From the NCBI GenBank assembly GCA_039033855.1, contig JBCCBV010000010.1, positions 44,827-108,826 of the forward strand: a DNA stretch of 64,000 bases, written 5' to 3'. A program made the position numbers and the translations under genes. Shown piece after piece: positions 50,087 through 58,376 of the stretch. The notes under the pieces were generated by a model. It saw only the letters and a list, made by a program, of their open reading frames with translations, did not search any database and was not told the DNA's origin. Every line of letters begins with the position of its first letter. Position 1 is the stretch's first letter. The DNA is from JBCCBV01 sp039033855. Its GTDB lineage: Bacteria > Planctomycetota > Phycisphaerae > Phycisphaerales > Phycisphaeraceae.

Positions 50087-51667
50087 TCAGATCGCCTGAT
50101 ACCGGCTGCGCACCCGGCGGACCAGCCGCTTGTTCGCCGACAGGTGCTCGGCCACGTGAAACACCGTTTCGACCGCGTCGGGCATGCCCATGCCCTGGGC
50201 GATCTCTTCCGGCAGCAGCGCGTCGTTCGGCCGGCTCTTAAGATGAGCCACCAGCTTCTCCTGCACCTCGAGCACCGACGCCGCGGCCTTCTTGCCCGCT
50301 TCGACGCCCGGCTGGTGGTACGCGTTGATGTCCACCAGTTCGGCGTAGTAACCGACCGCACGCTCGTACAACGCGATCAGCGCGCCGACCACCTTGGCGT
50401 CGAGTTTGTCGAGTGTGATCAGGATCGACCCCCGGCCTTCCTCATACAGCGCGCTGCGCGTGCCTTGCCAGAACCCGGTCAGGTAGTCGCCACTGGTCAC
50501 GCTGGGTTCGACCTCCACAAAGTCCGCGGCGCCCGGCCGGGGCACGTCTTCAAGCACCACGATGAACGTAGCGAAGAAGTTGTTCACGCCGTCGCGCAGC
50601 TGTTGCACGTAGGCGTGTTGGTCGGTCGACCCCTTGTTGCCGTACACGGCGATGCCCTGGTGCACCACCTCGCCCGAGCGGTCGAGCTTCTTGCCCAGCG
50701 ACTCCATCACCAGCTGTTGCAGGTAACGGCTCATCAGCAGCAGCCGGTCTTTGTAGGGCAGGATGACCATGTCCTTTTCGCCCTGGCCGTTGGTGGCGTC
50801 GTACCACATGAGCGCGAGCATGGCCGCGGGGTTCTTGGCGGTGTCTTTCGAGCGGGTCAGCTCGTCCATCGACTTGGCGCCGTCGAGGAAGCCGTCGATG
50901 TCGAGGCCTTGCAGCGCCATGGGCACAAGCCCGACCGCGCTCATGAGCGACGTGCGCCCGCCGACCCAGTCTTCCATCGGGAAGCGCGCCAACCAGCCTT
51001 CGGAGACGGCCACCTTGTCGAGCTTGCTGCCCACGCCGGTGATCGCCACCGCCTGTTTGGCGAAATCGAGCCCGGCCTTGGTAAACGCCGCCTGGGCCGC
51101 CAGCATGCCGTTGCGGGTTTCCGGCGTGCCGCCCGACTTGCTGATCACCAGCACCAGCGTGCTCTTGAGACGGGCGCCCAGCGACGCCAGCACCCGGCGG
51201 ATGCCGTCTTCATCGGTATTGTCCAGAAAATGCACGCGCAGCTTGTCGCGCTGCGAGCCGAGCGCATCGGACACCAGCTGCGGGCCCAGCGCCGAACCAC
51301 CAATGCCGATCGACAGCACGTCGGTGAACTTCTGCGCCGTGGGCGGGGCGACCGCCTTGGCGTGCACGTCGGCGGCGAACTTTTTGACCGACGCCAGCGT
51401 GTCCAGGATTGTTTTCTTGAGCTCGGCCGTGGGCGCCCGATCGGCGTCACGCAGCCAGTAGTGGCCGACCATGCGCCCTTCGTCGGGGTTGGCGATGGCG
51501 CCGCCCTCGAGCGCGTCCATGGCGCCGTAGGCGTGCTGGATCGCGGGCTCCATCTTCGACAGGTACCGCGGGCGGAACGACATGCGCGACACGTCCAGCG
51601 TCATCCCGACCGACGGGCACTTGACCAGGTGTTTCTTGTAACGCTTCCAAAGGTCAGCAGCTTCCAT
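50087..51667 (-). CDS. pgi: Glucose-6-phosphate isomerase
   Basis: A glycolytic and gluconeogenic enzyme interconverting glucose-6-phosphate and fructose-6-phosphate. The 526-residue protein has VLSIGIGGSALGPQLVSDAL, HFLDNTDEDGIRRVL, LVISKSGGTPETRNG, the second signature GKKLDRSGEVVHQGIAVYGNKGSTDQHAYVQQLRDG, and the C-terminal active-site region. The start at 51667 is preferred to an ATG 18 codons upstream because GGGGA precedes it and similarity begins there. Confidence 0.96.
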   Translation of the reverse strand: MEAADLWKRYKKHLVKCPSVGMTLDVSRMSFRPRYLSKMEPAIQHAYGAMDALEGGAIANPDEGRMVGHYWLRDADRAPTAELKKTILDTLASVKKFAADVHAKAVAPPTAQKFTDVLSIGIGGSALGPQLVSDALGSQRDKLRVHFLDNTDEDGIRRVLASLGARLKSTLVLVISKSGGTPETRNGMLAAQAAFTKAGLDFAKQAVAITGVGSKLDKVAVSEGWLARFPMEDWVGGRTSLMSAVGLVPMALQGLDIDGFLDGAKSMDELTRSKDTAKNPAAMLALMWYDATNGQGEKDMVILPYKDRLLLMSRYLQQLVMESLGKKLDRSGEVVHQGIAVYGNKGSTDQHAYVQQLRDGVNNFFATFIVVLEDVPRPGAADFVEVEPSVTSGDYLTGFWQGTRSALYEEGRGSILITLDKLDAKVVGALIALYERAVGYYAELVDINAYHQPGVEAGKKAAASVLEVQEKLVAHLKSRPNDALLPEEIAQGMGMPDAVETVFHVAEHLSANKRLVRRVRSRYQAI

Positions 51668-51739
51668 GGTCGGTTCCCCAAAGTTCTCAAGGTATAAAGA
51701 AATACGATCGGTCTGCGACACAAGCCGCCCAACCCCCGG

Positions 51740-52225
51740 CTAACGCAGTTCGCCCTCGGGCCAGACCAGTAGCCGCCGACGGGCGCCCCTCGCGGGGTCG
51801 TACAGCTCGGCCGACACCACCCGCCCGGTTTTATCCGGCGAAAGCGGCCCGCCCAACGGGAACGTCTCCCCGTAACGATTCACAAACGCGCCCAGCCCGA
51901 TCTCCACCCGCTCGGCCGGCGGGATGGGCGGCGCATCGAGGTTCCACTCGCGGTTCAGCCATAGCTGATGCCCGGCGAAGCCCGTGGCCTCGCGGTTGTC
52001 GAGCACCAGCACGTGGCCATCTTGACGCACGGCGATGTCCAGGTCGGCTTCCAGCGTCGATTCGGCCGGCGGAAAGGCCCGGTCGGCCCGGACGGCAAGA
52101 TCGGCCGGTTCGAGTTCGGCCGCGCAGCCGAGACCCAGCCCAACCACGCAGGCCATCGCCAGCAGCACGAAGGATCCCCCCCGGCGAACAAACCATGCGC
52201 AACGTGCTGTGGGCCGGAGAGGCAT
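51740..52225 (-). CDS. Small lipoprotein, unknown function
   Basis: A 161-residue exported protein. The signal peptide (SFVLLAMACVVGLGLGCAAE) ends in a lipobox GLGC with Cys at about residue 34. The mature part has alternating short strands (VRQDGHVLVLDNREATGFAGHQLWLN, GLGAFVNRYGETFPLGGPL, VVSAELYDPARGARRRLLVWPEG) and no known motif. Its start lies only 24 bases from the divergent dus start, so promoters overlap coding sequence. It is upstream of pgi on the same strand, 72 bases apart. Confidence 0.72.
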   Translation of the reverse strand: MPLRPTARCAWFVRRGGSFVLLAMACVVGLGLGCAAELEPADLAVRADRAFPPAESTLEADLDIAVRQDGHVLVLDNREATGFAGHQLWLNREWNLDAPPIPPAERVEIGLGAFVNRYGETFPLGGPLSPDKTGRVVSAELYDPARGARRRLLVWPEGELR

Positions 52226-52249
52226 GCGGATACGATCGTCGGCCGGACC

Positions 52250-53449
52250 ATGCTTGGCAACCCGCCCCCCAACGCCGCGCCCGACCGGGCGATCGATCTC
52301 ACGGCCCAAGCGCCTCCCGCCGTGACGCCGGTACGGGTCGATGCGCCCTTTTTTCAGGCCGGGCTCGCCGGGTATTCCGACGCCGCGATGCGCACCGTGG
52401 CCCGCCGACACGGCTGCCCGTACTGCGTGACCGAGGCCATGCTCGACAAGTTCCTGACCGCCGGCGGCAAAGGCCTGGCCGACGCCGAACTGACCGAGGA
52501 AGACCACCCCATCGCCGGGCAGCTCATGGGCTCGCACGCCCAAGACATGGCCGACGGCGCCGAGGTCCTGCTCGGGCTCGGCTACGGCGTGGTCGACCTG
52601 AACCTCGCCTGCCCGGTGAAGAAGATCAAGCGCAAGGCCCGCGGCGGGCACCTGCTGTCCGACCCCGACGAAGCGATCGGCATGCTCCGGGCCGTGGTCG
52701 ACCGCGTGGCCGGGCGGGCGCCGATTACCGTGAAGCTCCGCCGTGCGTATGACGATTCGCCCGAGATGGAACGCGCTTTCTATCGGGTGTTCGAGGCGTG
52801 CCTGGACCTCGGCCTGGCCGGCGCCACCGTGCACTGCCGGACCGTCGAGCAGAAGTACCGCGGCCCGGGGCGCTGGGCGTTCCTGCGCGACCTGACCCAA
52901 AAGTACAGCCTGGCACGGGACCCTTCGCCCTGGTTTTCTCAAGAACAACACAGCTTCGACATCGTCACCCGTCAACCGGGCGACCCGGTCGAGACCTTCA
53001 CCCTTGGCGGGTCTGGCGACATCTGGCGGCCCGAAGACGCCCTGCGCATGCTCCGAGAGACCGGCGTGCACTGGGTTTCGGTCGCCCGCGGCTGCATCGG
53101 AGACCCGTGGTTCTTCGCCCGCCTGCGCGCCCTGCTCGCCGGCGGCGACGCCCCCCCGCCCACGCTCTTCCAGCAGCGGGATGTGCTGCTCGAACACTTC
53201 CAGCTGTCGGTCGATTTGCACGGCGAAAAGCGCGCCGGCCGGATGATGCGCAAGTTCGGCATCAAGTTCAGCCGTCACCACCCGGGGTCCGAGGCGGTGC
53301 GCAAAGCGTTTATCGCCGTGACAAACCTGGCCGATTGGCAGGCCGTGCTGGATGCGCATTACGCCAACGACGGGCCCGGCGCCCCGGCCGACGACGCCCT
53401 GCCCGACGAAGCGGAGTACGTCACCTGCGCAGAGCCCGTGGGGGCGTGA
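52250..53449 (+). CDS. dus: tRNA-dihydrouridine synthase family protein
   Basis: A flavoprotein reducing uridine to dihydrouridine in tRNA D-loops. The 399 residues include the FMN-binding N-terminus (PFFQAGLAGYSDAAMRTVARRHG), the catalytic cysteine at about 121 in DLNLACPVKKIKRKARGG, TVKLRRAYDD, ATVHCRTVEQKYRGPGRW, and SVARGCIGDPWFFARL. An insert of about 40 residues sits between the RTVEQKYRG motif and the next strand. The N-terminus has a 30-residue Pro/Ala extension. The last 20 codons and the stop region are duplicated 260 bases downstream (53649-53711). Confidence 0.9.
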   Translation: MLGNPPPNAAPDRAIDLTAQAPPAVTPVRVDAPFFQAGLAGYSDAAMRTVARRHGCPYCVTEAMLDKFLTAGGKGLADAELTEEDHPIAGQLMGSHAQDMADGAEVLLGLGYGVVDLNLACPVKKIKRKARGGHLLSDPDEAIGMLRAVVDRVAGRAPITVKLRRAYDDSPEMERAFYRVFEACLDLGLAGATVHCRTVEQKYRGPGRWAFLRDLTQKYSLARDPSPWFSQEQHSFDIVTRQPGDPVETFTLGGSGDIWRPEDALRMLRETGVHWVSVARGCIGDPWFFARLRALLAGGDAPPPTLFQQRDVLLEHFQLSVDLHGEKRAGRMMRKFGIKFSRHHPGSEAVRKAFIAVTNLADWQAVLDAHYANDGPGAPADDALPDEAEYVTCAEPVGA

Positions 53450-53460
53450 TCTTGACTGCC

Positions 53461-54168
53461 TCAGTAGCCCGGGCGCCCCGCCCGTGATGCGATAGGCAGA
53501 GCCTCGTAACGAGCCGCGACCATCAGGGAGCGGGGCATGCCGCCCTTAGCTTGAACCCGGCCGGACGCATCCGCGGTGATCCACGCATCCGTCCAAGGCC
53601 GCCCTCCCTCACGGTCGGGCCTCGTCTTTCGTCTCGAACTGACACCTACGACGCCCTGCCCGACGAGGCCGAGTACGTCACCTGCGCAGAACCCGGGGGC
53701 GTGGTCCTGAGTATGCAAACTCAGACTTAAGACCTCAATCATTCCAGTGGCAGGATTGAATCTGGGTGACGTGTGATGCAATACATACGGCAGGTATGAC
53801 CTCGTCTTGTCCGCCTCCCAATCGTATGGCCGCTCGGAATCATCACCAAGCTTGGTGATGCGGTGCTTCTTTTCTTCCGCGACAACGTAAGGTGCTCCCA
53901 CTCGGAGCCAGTGGTGTCGTGTGTCTCCCGCAGGTAAGTCCACCATGCGATCGATGTAAATGACCCTCAAAGCATTATCGATGTCGTATTGCAGCAAACC
54001 CCAACGCTCTTCCACACCAGCATCATAAGTTCCCCTGATGTGATCATTCAGACCATCAAGAGCATCCTCTTCCTGCTGCTTCAACCACAGCAGGTATGCG
54101 GCGGCCAACTCAGGCACCTCATAAGCAAAGTCGTACCGTTGAAATTTGGTGTCATGACGTAGTTTCAT
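53461..54168 (-). CDS. Low-GC hypothetical protein with REP-disturbed C-terminus
   Basis: A 235-residue protein I do not recognise. The first 150 residues are ordered and compositionally unlike the neighbours (lower GC, more Tyr/Asp/Lys): LRHDTKFQRYDFAYEVPELA, AYLLWLKQQEEDALDGLNDH, EERWGLLQYDIDNALRVIYI, VGAPYVVAEEKKHRITKLG. The last 70 residues are read across the duplicated dus tail in antisense and across two REP-B copies, so they probably replaced or extended the original end. The start at 54168 is chosen because the coding character starts there. The low GC suggests transfer. Confidence 0.6.
   Translation of the reverse strand: MKLRHDTKFQRYDFAYEVPELAAAYLLWLKQQEEDALDGLNDHIRGTYDAGVEERWGLLQYDIDNALRVIYIDRMVDLPAGDTRHHWLRVGAPYVVAEEKKHRITKLGDDSERPYDWEADKTRSYLPYVLHHTSPRFNPATGMIEVLSLSLHTQDHAPGFCAGDVLGLVGQGVVGVSSRRKTRPDREGGRPWTDAWITADASGRVQAKGGMPRSLMVAARYEALPIASRAGRPGY
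53510..53537 (+). repeat. REP-B palindrome, left member of post-dus pair
   Basis: GAGCCGCGACC then ATCA then GGGAGCGGGG: the same stem as other copies but with an ATCA loop in place of GTGA. It pairs in inverted orientation with the copy at 53601. Confidence 0.72.
53601..53626 (-). repeat. REP-B palindrome, right member of post-dus pair
   Basis: On the minus strand it reads GCCC-GA-CC-GTGA-GG-GA-GGGC. The outer stem CCGC/GCGG of other copies is replaced on both sides by GCCC/GGGC, a compensatory change that keeps the hairpin. Confidence 0.68.
53649..53711 (+). repeat. Duplicated 3' end of dus
   Basis: About 63 bases matching the last codons and stop region of dus (53391-53455), including CGTCACCTGCGCAGA, with about five substitutions and a two-base deletion. 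It lies beyond the inverted REP-B pair, so the order is dus tail, REP-B pair, dus tail again. Confidence 0.8.
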
Positions 54169-54193
54169 GCGTGCTCGTGTCCGTAACTCTCCC

Positions 54194-55915
54194 TCACCCG
54201 CCCACCTTCGCCAGCGGGATGAGCCGTCGCGGAGGGATCTCGTCATCCGGGCCGTCGAAGCAACCGGCCCAGAGGCTGTCGCCTTCGAGGTGGTTCTTTG
54301 AGACGTTCACCGGGCGCACTGCGGCGAGGTTCTCGTCGTGCTTCACCACCACTTGCGCTTGCAGCTCCGACCGATCGACCTTGTACCAGGTGGTCCCGCT
54401 GAGCCGCCATTCGGTCACGCGCTTCCATTTTTCCCGTGGGATGTGCACGGCCAAGACCTCCATGCCAGGGTGCTGTTCGAGCAGCGTTTCGGTGGCCTTG
54501 GCGATGACCGCGTCGCGGTCGGGCTCCTGGAACCGGTCGGCCGGCAGCGTGTTGCTGGCGATAATGGTTTCGCGCAGCGTCGCGGCCTGCTCGGCGACGG
54601 ACACCCGCGCGGCGTCGAGTTCGGCGCGTGCCGTCGCGCCGGCCTCGGCGTCGATGGCTTCGAGCAGCGCCACCCGGTTCTCCGCCCAGCCGAGCCGCTG
54701 CTCGATGCCGCCGTCGGGCCCGAAGAACATGGGCTTCTTCTCGGCCGCGCCGCGCGCCGCGAGCTTCTGGGCCTCGGCGATGTCGCCCGCCACGGCCGCC
54801 GGCGCCTCTTGGGCAAACTGACCGGCCGACTCCAGGAACGACGCCCGCTGGCTTTCGAGCCCGCGCACTGCGCGGGTCAGTTTCACGCCGTTCGGCGTCC
54901 CGTGCCGCATGAGCACGGCGTAGGTCTCGGCGATCCGGCCGACCTCCTGCATCAGGCCGGCGTCTTCCTGAAGCGTCTGCGCGAAGCCGGGCATCAGCTC
55001 GGGTTGCGGCTGAAAGAAGCGGTACCGGTCGGCGAAGTCTTCGACCTTCTCGATGTCCACGGGCAGCTCGGGCGACTGCATGAGCGCGCCCGCTTCGTTC
55101 AACGGCGCCGCAATCGTGTTGTAGCGCGCGAAGTTGTCCTGCATCATCTCAGACGCGGCCTGTGCTTCGGCATCGACGTCCGCCATCTCGGGATGACCGG
55201 CAGGCGCCACCTCGTAGCCCTGAACGACCTTCGCCATCTCGGCTTGCGATTGCAGGAGCGCTTCGCGGGCGGCGATGACCGCGGGGTACTGCACCGGGCC
55301 TTCGGCGGCTTCCATGGCGTCGAGCCGACCTTTGGTTTGGCCGGCCCAGTACTTGGCCTGGCGAGAGGCCCAGGCCATTTCGCTCTTGGCTTTGCGTTGG
55401 TCGGCGTTCAAGGGTGCGACCGGCGCGGGCTCGGGCTCCGCTACCGGGGCTTCCGGCGCGGCCGGTGCGTTGGGATCTCTGGGCGCGGGTTCGGCGGGGG
55501 CCGACGGGGCTTGCGGCGCTTCCGGGGCTTGCGGCGCTTCCGGTGCGGCGGGCGGGTTGACCAGACGACGGATCGAAGTCGCCTTCGCCCGGGCCTCGGT
55601 CAAGCGCTGGACCACGGCGTCGCGCCCGGCGGCGCCGGCCGGCAACGCTTCGATCGCGGTCACGGCCTGCTCGAGCTTGCCCTCAGCCGATTCCAACCGC
55701 ATCAGCGTGAGCCGAAGCCGGCTGCCCCGGGCCGGGTTGGCCGCCGTGCCCGCCGAGGACTCCGCCGCGGTCAGGTCCGCCTCGGCGCTGCGCAGCAGGC
55801 TGTTGACCTGCCGGACCTGTTCTTCCACCGCTTGGGCCGAGGCCGTGCCTGCGAACAAAAACGACACCAGCAGCACGAACGCCGCACACCCGCACCCACG
55901 CGAAAACGCAACCAT
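54194..55915 (-). CDS. Exported Ala-rich coiled-coil protein
   Basis: A 573-residue exported protein: signal peptide CAAFVLLVSFLFAGTASAQA, helical Ala/Glu-rich region (20-120), a Pro/Ala linker built from repeated EAPQAP units (about 122-165), and a long helical region of about 260 residues. A C-terminal beta-rich domain then contains WKRVTEWRLSGTTWYKVDRSELQAQVVVKHDENLAAVRPVNVSKNHL. A GAGGAG ribosome-binding site precedes the ATG at 55915. No enzymatic motif. The C-terminal domain may bind a periplasmic or outer-membrane partner, which is conjecture. Confidence 0.75.
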   Translation of the reverse strand: MVAFSRGCGCAAFVLLVSFLFAGTASAQAVEEQVRQVNSLLRSAEADLTAAESSAGTAANPARGSRLRLTLMRLESAEGKLEQAVTAIEALPAGAAGRDAVVQRLTEARAKATSIRRLVNPPAAPEAPQAPEAPQAPSAPAEPAPRDPNAPAAPEAPVAEPEPAPVAPLNADQRKAKSEMAWASRQAKYWAGQTKGRLDAMEAAEGPVQYPAVIAAREALLQSQAEMAKVVQGYEVAPAGHPEMADVDAEAQAASEMMQDNFARYNTIAAPLNEAGALMQSPELPVDIEKVEDFADRYRFFQPQPELMPGFAQTLQEDAGLMQEVGRIAETYAVLMRHGTPNGVKLTRAVRGLESQRASFLESAGQFAQEAPAAVAGDIAEAQKLAARGAAEKKPMFFGPDGGIEQRLGWAENRVALLEAIDAEAGATARAELDAARVSVAEQAATLRETIIASNTLPADRFQEPDRDAVIAKATETLLEQHPGMEVLAVHIPREKWKRVTEWRLSGTTWYKVDRSELQAQVVVKHDENLAAVRPVNVSKNHLEGDSLWAGCFDGPDDEIPPRRLIPLAKVGG

Positions 55916-56024
55916 CACGGCAAACTCCTCTTTGCGGAAGAACCTGTGAACATCGGGCCCGGCAACGCCGGAGCCCTTCAAGAATCGCCCATTGTACACG
56001 CCGGGCCGTACAGCCCAAAGCGCG

Positions 56025-57191
56025 TCACCGCCCCGGCCAGCCGTCGAACACGAACACCCCGTCTTTTGAGAACACCTCTCCGTCGGCCTCCAGCGTCCCG
56101 CCGGGCCGCAGGTCGCAGACCATGTCCCAGTGCAGGGTCGAGTTGTTGGCGTTGCCGGTTTCGGGGTACCCGGCGCCGACGGCCGCGTGGAACGTGCCGC
56201 CGATCTTCTCGTCAAACAGAGTGCTTTTGGTGTATTGGGTGATGGCGTAGTTGGTGCCCACGGCGATCTCGCCCATCGTCCGGGCGCCGGGGTCCTGGTC
56301 GAGCATCGCCAGCAGGTAGTCGAGGCCCTTGCTGGCCTGGGCGTCGACCACACGGCCCTTTTCGAAGGTCAGGGTGATGTCGTGGACCTCGCGCCCGCCG
56401 TAGACCGCGGGGAACGAGTAGCACACCTTGCCGTTCACCCCGCCGTCGTCGGCGTTGAGGTTCGGGCCGGTGAACACCTCGCCGTCGGGGAAGTTCGAGT
56501 CGCCGCAGCAGTTGATCCAGGTCATGCCGTCGACGTCGATTTGGAGATCGGTCCCTGCGTCGGTCTTGAAGTGCAGCCGCTTCTTGCCCTGGAGGTAGTC
56601 GACGACCTTCTGCTGACGGTCGCGGAGTTCGGTCCACGCCGCGGCCGGGTCGGGCCGGTCGAGCATGCCGGCGCCGTAGACAAAGTCTTCGTATTGCCGG
56701 AGCGACATCTCGGCGTCTTGCGCCGACGCCTGCGTGGGGTATTGGGCGCCGCACCAGCGCAGGGGGCGCACGCCGGGGTGGTCTTCGGGCTTTTCCGCGG
56801 CGGCGGCGCGCTGGAAGAAGACCTCTTGCACCTTTTTCCGGGCCGTGCGCGAGCGCGCGATGCGCTTCGGATCGACCCGGCTCATGGCCTTGGTGTTTTC
56901 GTCGGCCCAGAGCCCGATCGACACGTCAATGGTTTCGACCTCATGCAGCGCCAACGGCGAAAGGTGCTCAAGCTGCGCCTCGGACGCGTGCTCGAAGAAC
57001 AGGTCGGTCAGCGCATCGGGCGCGCACCGCACCACCGGGTGCCCGCCGGCTTGGAGCACCTGGGCGTACAGGCACTCCAGCAGCGGCATGGCGATCGGCG
57101 GGCCCGACAGCCGGACGATCTGCCCGGGCTGGACCTGCGTGGAGTAGTTCACCAAGACATCCGCGAGTTTTTCGATGCGTGGATCGGCCAT
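56025..57191 (-). CDS. M29 family aminopeptidase
   Basis: A thermophilic-aminopeptidase (peptidase family M29) protein, a metal-dependent exopeptidase. The 388 residues show the family N-terminus IEKLADVLVNYSTQVQPGQIVRLSGPP, NCCGDSNFPDGEVFTGP (a metal-ligand Glu region), GGREVHDITLTFEKGRVVDAQASKG, MGEIAVGTNYAITQYTKSTLFDEKIGGTFHAAVGAGYPETG (metal His/Glu region) and STLHWDMVCDLRPGG (metal His/Asp region). The start at 57191 matches the family N-terminus. It is divergent from the hydrolase gene by about 107 bases. Confidence 0.93.
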   Translation of the reverse strand: MADPRIEKLADVLVNYSTQVQPGQIVRLSGPPIAMPLLECLYAQVLQAGGHPVVRCAPDALTDLFFEHASEAQLEHLSPLALHEVETIDVSIGLWADENTKAMSRVDPKRIARSRTARKKVQEVFFQRAAAAEKPEDHPGVRPLRWCGAQYPTQASAQDAEMSLRQYEDFVYGAGMLDRPDPAAAWTELRDRQQKVVDYLQGKKRLHFKTDAGTDLQIDVDGMTWINCCGDSNFPDGEVFTGPNLNADDGGVNGKVCYSFPAVYGGREVHDITLTFEKGRVVDAQASKGLDYLLAMLDQDPGARTMGEIAVGTNYAITQYTKSTLFDEKIGGTFHAAVGAGYPETGNANNSTLHWDMVCDLRPGGTLEADGEVFSKDGVFVFDGWPGR

Positions 57192-57298
57192 GCGGTCAGG
57201 ATAAGGCCTGGGCTCGCCCGGGAACCCCGGCAACGGCCCGGGAGCCGCTTGAAACCCGCCTATTCGAACCCGGGCCGTCCTCCGGGCGTACCCTTGGC

Positions 57299-58360
57299 AT
57301 GATGTCGACCGCCCCGAACTACGACCCGAGCCCGGCGCCGCCGGCCGCCAAGCCCCTGGTCGTCCGCGAAACCGCCCCGGGCGAACGCGGCCCGTGGAAG
57401 CGCAAGCCCGACGTCTCGAAGTGGATCGCCAACGGCGCCTACCGCGCCGCCAAGCTGCGCAGCGGCCGGGTCTGGGGCCACAACGCGCGCGAGGCTTCGC
57501 GCCAGCGCGGCGGCCGACGCTTCGCCGTGAAAACCCAAGACGGGCTGCGGCTCGACGCCTGGCTGTCGCCGGCCGATCACGCCCCGCTGCGCAACCAGGC
57601 CGGCAAACCACCGGTCGTGATCGCGCACGGCTGGTTCGAGACGAAAGAACGCCACTTCGGCCGGGCCGCGCACCTCAACCGCCTGGGCCACGACGTGGTG
57701 TTGTTCGACGCGCGGGCGCACGGCATGTCGGCGGGCAAGCACTGCACGTTCGGCCAGCGTGAACACCTGGACGTCTCGGCCGTGATCGACCAGGCCGGCG
57801 AGCAGCACGTCATCGACCCGGACCGCGTGCTGACGCTGGGCTTTTCCATGGGGGCCGCCACGGTGCTGCAGCACGCCGCGATCGACCCGCGGGTGATCGG
57901 GACCGTGGCGCTCGCGCCGTTCGTCGATATCCCCTCAGCGATGCAGAGCTTCCGCGCGTGCTTCACGCCCTGGATGGACGCCGACTGGCTGGAGGGCGGG
58001 TTCGACCGTGCGGCCGACGCCGCGGGCTTTGCCTTCCGCGGCCCCTCCGCCGGCCAGGCCGTGGCCGGCATCCGGTCGCCGGTGCTGCTGGTTGAAGCGG
58101 GCAAAGACAACAAGCTGCCGCCCGACTCGCACGTCAAGCCGCTGCGCGAGGCGTTCTTGGCCAAGGCCCAGGCCGACGCCGGCAACCCCGCCGCGGCCCC
58201 GCAGTTCGAGGTCTTCACCGTGGCCGACGCCGGTCACTACACGCTCTGCCGACGCGACTGGCCGGGGCTCGACCAAGCGATCGAAAGCTTCTACGCCCGC
58301 TGCGCCGAAACGGCCCAACCCGAAGCGCCGCCCGTGCCCACAACGGCCGAAGCGTCCTGA
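57299..58360 (+). CDS. Alpha/beta hydrolase
   Basis: A 353-residue alpha/beta hydrolase. After a basic, disordered N-terminus of about 70 residues, the fold starts with VKTQDGLRLDAWLSP, then VVIAHGWFETKERHF (oxyanion-hole region), VLFDARAHGMSAGKHCTFG, the nucleophile elbow LTLGFSMGAATVLQHAA (Ser in G-F-S-M-G), SPVLLVEAGKDNKLPP (acid), and ADAGHYTLCRRDW (catalytic His). It resembles YqiK/BAAT-like or feruloyl-esterase-like hydrolases of bacteria with unknown substrates. ATG-ATG doublet at the start. It converges with alr. Confidence 0.88.
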   Translation: MMSTAPNYDPSPAPPAAKPLVVRETAPGERGPWKRKPDVSKWIANGAYRAAKLRSGRVWGHNAREASRQRGGRRFAVKTQDGLRLDAWLSPADHAPLRNQAGKPPVVIAHGWFETKERHFGRAAHLNRLGHDVVLFDARAHGMSAGKHCTFGQREHLDVSAVIDQAGEQHVIDPDRVLTLGFSMGAATVLQHAAIDPRVIGTVALAPFVDIPSAMQSFRACFTPWMDADWLEGGFDRAADAAGFAFRGPSAGQAVAGIRSPVLLVEAGKDNKLPPDSHVKPLREAFLAKAQADAGNPAAAPQFEVFTVADAGHYTLCRRDWPGLDQAIESFYARCAETAQPEAPPVPTTAEAS

Positions 58361-58376
58361 CGGTTTCGATTGGTTC

